64,000 nucleotides of DNA from Crocodylus rhombifer (lineage: Eukaryota; Chordata; Crocodylia; Crocodylidae). This document shows, one piece after another, positions 58,801 to 64,000 of this stretch; position 1 is the stretch's first letter, and each line of letters starts with the position of its first letter. Below the pieces are notes generated by a model. That model worked only from the letters and a program-made list of their open reading frames with translations, made no database searches and was not told the origin of the DNA. The stretch is from NCBI GenBank assembly GCA_038503035.1, contig JAVSML010000046.1, forward strand, positions 1,147,004-1,211,003. The letters are read 5' to 3'. The translations under genes were made by a program, and so were the position numbers.

Positions 58801-59365
58801 ACCCAAAACCATGAGCCACCTGTGTGCATTTTTGTGGCTACAGCTTCCAGTGTGTCCACACCTGGTGCTTCATCACTGGCCCATTGCCACAGGGTTTGTA
58901 CTGGATGCAAGTTGCATGGGATTTAGATTTAAATGAGGAAGGAGTTGTGCAGCATCAGCTGCACTCTCTCATCTGAGCCAACTGGTAACCAGCAGCAGGA
59001 CAGTTTTAAGATGGCTGGAGATTGACCCAGATGTAGTGGATGATCAGAATGTCTTTTGTGCCTTGTCCTGCTCCGCATGATCCACAGTGCATTGTTGTAC
59101 TGCCTTCATGGCAATTGGAACGTATACGGGTCTTGTCTTCCCAGTCAGCCTGAGTCAGACTTTGCGTGCAGGGATAGGCATGTCCCTATCTCCCCAGAGG
59201 TCTAAGACTGACTGGATGCCCTCACTTGGTTTGGCCCATCCGTCGAGGTGGTTTACTGGGGTGTGGCCGCTGTTGCATGCAGACAGCTACTTGGAGCCAC
59301 AGGTGAGAGTTGAGTGCTGGTGAGGAAGAGTCACTCAGGCGACTCTTTCCCAGACACCCCAAATA
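55885..59365 (-). mobile_element. Minus-strand LINE of a third clade, near full length
   Basis: About 3.5 kb with endonuclease then RT on the minus strand. The 3' end lies near 55890 (on the minus strand: GAAGTCATCTTCATCC, then CACAAAGGATGCACAAC). The 5' UTR appears to run to about 59360 and includes the near-palindrome GAGTCACTCAGGCGACTC. The wording differs from CR1 and Tx1 and resembles RTE-like or related APE-type LINEs with a single ORF; I cannot settle the clade by eye. Confidence 0.75.
55960..58610 (-). pseudogene. LINE ORF2 (endonuclease plus RT), non-CR1, broken
   Basis: From the right: an endonuclease start (LGVWNVCKLTDRS near 58585), HLILVGDFTARIGSD and KHWHLIDYVII at the endonuclease end (about 57926-58170), then the RT in one frame over 56643-57275 (SSGKAPGVYAILAKVYKSGG, FKDASFIHLYKRKGNHQLCD, AGKILARVLLNRLTDHLND, ESQCGFRRGQGTTNMVFAA, FVNLTKAFNTVN). 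A frame change follows into 55923-56627 (PFPVTKGMKQGCVLAPTLFS, FLFADNCVLCAG). The catalytic FADD reads FADN. Stops and shifts occur throughout the endonuclease and linker, so it is inactive. Confidence 0.82.
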
Positions 59366-59369
59366 CCCC

Positions 59370-60110
59370 TGAGCTATAGTAAGGAATAATTATGCACCCC
59401 ACTTCCATACTCAAATGTGTGCACGTGCATCCAGGAACATCTCGCTTACTTGTGCCTGTGCTTCTAGACCCCTTCCCAGAATCCTGCCATGACTTGGTGT
59501 TTCAAAAATTGAAAAGAGAAAAGGGAGGTTAGATGTTAACCAAAATCAGAACTATAACATGAGGGCAGAGATTTCCTTCACACGTCTCCTCCGCCCCTAC
59601 ACCCTGCACCTTACCATTCCCAGTTGGATCTTGGCTAAAGTCCTATCACATCCGCCTGTGCCCCTCCATCCTTGGGCACATCTTCTCCTCCTTAGTTCCT
59701 CGGCCTAATTATTGTTGGTAATTTCTGACCTCCGATGTACATGTGTAAGACCCCTGGTAGGGTTCCTCCTTTGTATCACTGTCACTAGTAATAACACAGG
59801 GGAATAATCAAAACCCTTGTCTCCTCCTTTTCTGAATCAGCCAGTTAGCATTCCCTTTGCTCCCTATGCAGACAGAGGATTTATCAATTTGTCACTCTCC
59901 CTTCAGGGGATTCTATTTATTCCCTCTGGCTGTACCTCTGCAGTGGGACTTCTTGTTTCTAGCTCCGGGTCTGGTTTCAGTCCTGACTCTCTGTCTCCAT
60001 GCAGCTTGCATGGTACTTGGACTTCCTGTGCCTTTCCCTGTTTGGGGATTAGCAAGTGTGCTGACTGCCCCTTTGAGCCTCTGAAAGAACTCCCAGAAGC
60101 TAATGGGAGC
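59370..60110. other. Unique DNA between two LINEs, no gene seen
   Basis: No recognised repeat or gene. Overlapping ORFs at 59817-60113 are in different frames and lack domains. Confidence 0.4.
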
Positions 60111-60114
60111 TGAC

Positions 60115-62335
60115 TGCCACTGTATGTGATTGCCTGTTACCTGGGTCAGCCCCTCCAGTCTCTGCCAGCATCTTGGCAACTGACGATGCATCTTCAGAGC
60201 CCACACCACGACACCCTTGGTGTCATCTGCAAACTTGCTAAGGTGCACTCTATGCCATCTTCCAGGTCACTGATGAAGACATTGAAAAAAACTGGCCCCA
60301 GGACCACCCCTGGGGCACTTCACTTGATACCGGTTGCCAGCTAGACATTGAGCCATTGATTACTACCCTCTGAGCCTGATGCTCCAGCTGGTTTTCTATC
60401 CATCTTACAGTCCATTCATCCAGCCTGTACTGCCTTAGCTTGTCTATGAGAATGTTTTTGGAGACTGTATCAAATGTTTTGCTAAAATCAAGGTACACCG
60501 CATCCACTGGTTTCCCTGCATTCACAGAGCCAGTCACCTCATCATAGGAGGCAATCAGTTTGGTCAGGTATGACTTGCCCTTGGTGAATCCATGTTGACT
60601 GTTCCTAATCACCTTCTTCTTGTCCAAGTGCTTAGAAACAGATTCCCTGAGGATCCACTCTTATGATTTTTCCAGGGACTGAGGTAAGGCTGACTGATCT
60701 ATAGTTCCCTGGATCCTTTTTCCTTTTCTTAAATATGGGATCTATGTTTGCCCTTTTCCAATCATCTAGGATCCCTCCTGATCACCATGAGTTTTCAAAG
60801 ATGATGGCCAGTGGCTCTGTAATCACATCAGCCACCTCCCTCAGCACCCTCAGGCGCATCCCATCCAGCTCCAAGGACTTGTATATGCCCAGCTTTTCTA
60901 AATAGTCCCTAAATTATTTTTTTCCACCTCTGTTGGTTGCTCACCTCCTTCCCAAACTGTGCTGCCTGGTGCAGTAGTCTGGGAGCTGACCTTGCCTGTG
61001 AAGACTGAGGTGAAAAAGGCACTGGGCACTTCGGCCTTTTCTGCATCCTCTGTCACAAGGTTGCCTCCCCCATTCAGTAAGGGACCCACACTTTCCCTTA
61101 TCTTCCTTTTGCTACCAGCATACTTGTAGAAACCCTTCTTGTTACCCTTTACATCCCTTGCTAACTGCAACTCCATTTGCATTTTGGCCTTCCTGACTTC
61201 ATCCCTGCATGCCCAAGCAATGCTCTTATATTTTTCCCTAGTTATTTGTCCAAGTTTCCACTTCTGATAATCTCCCTTTTTGTGATTTTAGTTTCCTGAA
61301 GAGTCCCCTGCTAAGCCAAGCTGGTCATCTGCCATACTTGCTAGTCTTCCTGCACATTGAGATGGTTTGTTCCTGTACTCTCAGTAAGGCTTCTTTAAAG
61401 CACAGCCAGCTCTCCTGGACTCCTTTTCCCTCAGACTGGCTTCCCAGGGGATCCTGCCCCTGAGTTCCCTCAGCGAGTTAAAGTCTGTTTTTCTGAAGTC
61501 CAGGGTCCTTACTCAGCTGCTTTCCATCCTTCCTCAGGATCCTGAACTCAATCGTCTTGTGGTCACTGCTGCCCAAGTCGCCATTCACTACTGCACTTCC
61601 CACCAATTCTTCCACGTTTGTGAGCAGCAGGTCATTAAGAGCACAGCCCCTAGTTGGATTCTAGCACTTGCACCAGGAAGTTGTCCCCAGTACTCTCCAA
61701 AAACTTCCTGGATTGCCTTTGCACTGCTGTATTGCCTTCCCAGTAGATGTCAGGATGATTTGAAATGGGAACCTGGACTTGAGATTGGGAAACTTCTGCT
61801 GGCTGTTTGAAGAAACTGTCATCCACCACTTCCATCTTGTATGGTGGTCTATAGCAGACACATGCTACAATTTCACCCTTGTTGCTCTCCCATCTAACCG
61901 TAACCCAGAAACTTTCAACAGGCGTACTCCAGTTTCTCACTGGAGCTCTGAAGAATCATATGGCTCTTTTACATAAAGGGCTACTCCTCCTCCTCTCCTC
62001 CCCTGCCTGTCCTTCCTGAACAGTTTGTACCCATCCATGACAATACTCCAGTCATGTGAGCTCTCACCAGGTCTCTGTTATTTCGATGATGTCATGGTTC
62101 CGGGACTGTGCAAGGTTTTCCAGTTCTTTCTGCTTCTTTCCTAGGCTCTGCACATTTGTGTACAGGCATCCGGAGGTAACTAGTTGATGGCTTGATTTCT
62201 CAGGAAGTATGAGAATACCTCCCCTGTTGCCCCCTCCTGCTTGCTTTTCCTCCAGGTCTCCTGCTTCCTCACTTACCTCAGGGCTTTGGTCTTCATCCCC
62301 TGGTGAACCTAATTTAAAGCCCTCCTCACTAAGTT
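60115..62335 (-). mobile_element. CR1 LINE, both ends truncated
   Basis: A 2.2 kb minus-strand CR1 of a subfamily distinct from the 32755-35800 copy. It keeps part of the endonuclease at the right and the RT at the left, but stops just after the FADD box, so the C-terminal part and the 3' UTR are missing. 3' truncation is atypical for target-primed insertion and suggests a later deletion. Confidence 0.82.
60200..62330 (-). pseudogene. CR1 ORF2 fragment (endonuclease and RT)
   Basis: The endonuclease part is at 61650-61940 (WESNKGEIVACVCYRPPYK, then HPDIYWEGNTAVQRQSRKF), with earlier residues decayed up to about 62330. The linker at 60898-61182 has RDVKGNKKGFYKYAGSKRK and RESVGPLLNGGGNLVTED. 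The RT at 60250-60627 has NSQHGFTKGKSYLTKL, LDFSKTFDTVSKNI and ENQLEHQAQRVVINGSMSSW. The FADD box survives as LSKFADDTKGVV near 60220-60245, after which homology ends. Multiple frameshifts. Confidence 0.83.
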
Positions 62336-62514
62336 AGCAAGCCTTTTTGTGAAAGCTAAAACATGTACTGATGTTAACAATATGCATATTAAAATTATGT
62401 GTGCAGTCAGCTGAGAATATTTGAAGTAGGAGGGAAGGATGTGATGGGAGCAGGGATCTAAAGAGTAGAGTGACAGCTACATTTACTCCTATTCACCTTA
62501 TCAACTTTGAAGCA

Positions 62515-62825
62515 TTCTCAATACAAAGGTAGATACCAGACCAAATTTTCAGATACTCAAGATGTAAACCCATGTAAAAGGAAGGGGTTACCATTATCAG
62601 GTAACATATTTGTTGGGAACAAATCTTGCCAAACCAACTTGATATCATTGGATGAAGTGAATGAAATGGACATAATGTACTTGAGCTTTAGTGAGGCTTT
62701 TAATATCAGTGCCATGTGATACACTCATAAACAAATTGGAGAGATGTGGGGTGGGTAGAATTACTGTTGGGTGGATACATAATTTTTTTGAATAACCACA
62801 AGCAGAGAGTTGCTTTTGGCATGAG
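62515..62825 (+). mobile_element. Decayed CR1 RT segment, left part of a split element
   Basis: GAACAAATCTTGCCAAACC, GAAATGGACATAATGTAC, TTGAGCTTTAGTGAGGC and CAAGCAGAGAGTTGC are CR1 RT words (the 'LDFSKAFD...' and 'NHKQRV' blocks). The frame MYLSFSEAFNIS is readable. The reading breaks at about 62825 and continues at 63540 with the next RT block, so the element is split by about 0.7 kb. Confidence 0.65.
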
Positions 62826-63234
62826 TTCTGTGCAATATTAGCATCAGTACCTAGGAGACGCAAGCACTGAATTGACCCCGTTGGTGCCGTGATGCACGAC
62901 AAGGCATTTAGAGCAAATTTGCCTTGCTATAGAGGCAGATAGATGAAGAAGATGAAGCGAAAGAGCTAAAGACAAAGGGAAAGAGCTGTGACCCACTCCC
63001 TCCTAGAACTATTTGTCATGTCTGCAGTTGAATATGTGGATATCAAATCAGCTTCCTCAGTCACCTACAGACTCATCAGTGACTTCCTATTCACTGGAAG
63101 ACTATCATGCTCATAATGAGGGATTGCCAATTATTTATTTTCTTATATTATAGATTTTGATTCTGCCCTATCCAAAAGGCTCAGAGTGGCTTGCAATGAA
63201 CAAACAAACTACAGGGAGATTTCCCCCAAAACAG
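62826..63234. other. Inserted sequence of unknown type inside CR1
   Basis: This part of the insertion is not CR1. It has GCGAAAGAGCTAAAGAC type purine-rich words and the phrase CCAAAAGGCTCAGAGTGGC, seen in some reptile repeats by memory only. No ORF. Confidence 0.3.
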
Positions 63235-63536
63235 CCAAACTCTGAGAACCAGTGTGCCCCAGGGGATGACAATGTCAAATAGTTATAAACTCCTGCAAGA
63301 TTGTTTTGGGCTTGACACAAGGAAGAGCTACTTTACTGTTCGAGCGCCCAAGGTCTGGAACAGCCTGCCATCGGAGGTGGTTCAAGCACCTACATTGAAC
63401 ACCTTCAGGAGTAAATTGGATGCTTATCTTGCTGGGATCCTGTGACCCCAGCTGACTTCCTGCCCCTGGGCAGGCGGCTGGGCTTGATGATCTTCCGAGG
63501 TCCCTTCCAGCCCCAATGTCTATAAAATCTATGAAA
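63235..63536 (+). mobile_element. Young CR1 3' end nested in older CR1
   Basis: ORF2 C-terminus (GLDTRKSYFTVRAPKVWN, SLPSEVVQAPTLNTFRSK, LDAYLAGIL, stop at 63443-63445), then a 3' UTR with GAGGTCCCTTCCAGCCCC and the end GTCTATAAAATCTATGAAAC. The frame is uninterrupted for 63 codons. It interrupts an older CR1 on the same strand. Confidence 0.85.
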
Positions 63537-64000
63537 CTCAAATGGATAAATGTCAGAAAGGGAGGAGGTATCAAGTGAGTTTCCAAAGGAGTTTGTTCTG
63601 TGTCCTGTGTGGCTTAACATTTTTATTAATTATGAGGACACAGGAATATGAGTTTTCTTATCACATTTGTAGATGACAAAACTAGAAGACCTTGCAAGTG
63701 CTTTTCAGGATAGGATTACAATTCAAAAGAATCTTCATAAATTAGAAAACTGGGCTATAGATAACAAAATGAAATTCAGCAAGGGAGAAATGCATCTAGG
63801 GAAGAAAAAACCAATGCACAGACACAGAATGGAAGATAATCGGTTTGGCAGTTGCATTGTTGAGAAGCATTTTTGGATTTCAGTGGATCATAGACTTAAC
63901 ATGAGCAATGTGATGCTGTTGTAAAAAAAGAAATGCAGTTTTGGGCTGTGTTAACAGAACTGTTGTATACAAAATGCAGGAGGGGAAGGTCCCACTCTAC
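63537..64000 (+). mobile_element. CR1 RT segment, right part of split element, cut by window edge
   Basis: After the nested tail, RT wording resumes: GTGAGTTTCCAAAGG and TTGTTCTGTGTCCTG ('[10 protein letters not shown]'), TTTGTAGATGACAAAAC (FVDDKT, the catalytic box with Ala to Val), GAAAACTGGGCTATAGATA, then CAGTTTTGGGCTGTG and the right edge. It is heavily frameshifted. Confidence 0.7.

Noticed and set aside
1..64000. Host protein-coding exons, tRNA, rRNA or CRISPR arrays
   Set aside because: No frame outside the LINEs has recognisable domains with splice context, no clean tRNA cloverleaf was seen, and no regularly spaced repeat array exists. Short exons or long non-coding RNA exons cannot be excluded by eye.

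Overview
The window is a vertebrate intergenic or intronic segment with no convincing host exon. Its coding potential is almost entirely retrotransposon-derived: many chicken-repeat-1 (CR1) LINE copies, two Tx1-like LINE copies and one further LINE of a different clade, set in AT-rich, CpG-poor DNA. CR1 dominance, 3' ends of the ATTCTATGAT type, Tx1-like LINEs, MIR-like SINE fragments and many short inverted-repeat (MITE-like) elements point to a sauropsid reptile. A crocodilian is my best guess and a turtle the main alternative; I could not test this.

Layout. 1-5.7 kb: old MITEs, a possible LTR and a MIR-like fragment. 5.7-8.3 kb: GC-rich low-complexity DNA split by a 5'-truncated CR1. 8.3-31.6 kb: mostly unique AT-rich DNA with decayed CR1 pieces, two related GC-rich repeats in opposite orientation (18.0-18.8 and 21.1-22.35 kb), and three stretches that read like conserved non-coding DNA. 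31.6-35.8 kb: two CR1 copies tail to tail, the second nearly complete through its ORF2. 36.6-46.4 kb: the most notable region, two Tx1-like LINEs head to tail, each bounded by (TTTC)n. 46.4-55.6 kb: unique DNA with a pogo/Tigger-like MITE, a decayed CR1 3' end, a GC-rich minisatellite, a possible LTR and other MITEs. 55.9-59.4 kb: a nearly full-length minus-strand LINE, neither CR1 nor Tx1. 60.1-64 kb: more CR1, including one interrupted by a younger CR1 tail and cut by the right edge.

The genes do not form a pathway. Each LINE would encode an apurinic-type endonuclease plus reverse transcriptase for target-primed insertion, and the second Tx1-like copy also keeps an ORF1 (RNA-binding type). 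Every copy has stops, frameshifts or deletions, so none looks autonomous now. The best candidate for something unusual is the Tx1-like pair: two copies with similar ORF2 but unlike 3' UTRs sit in what looks like one TTTC microsatellite, suggesting sequence-specific insertion.

All identifications were made by eye from translations and repeats; no alignment or database search was run. Boundaries of old elements are good to roughly 20-100 bases.
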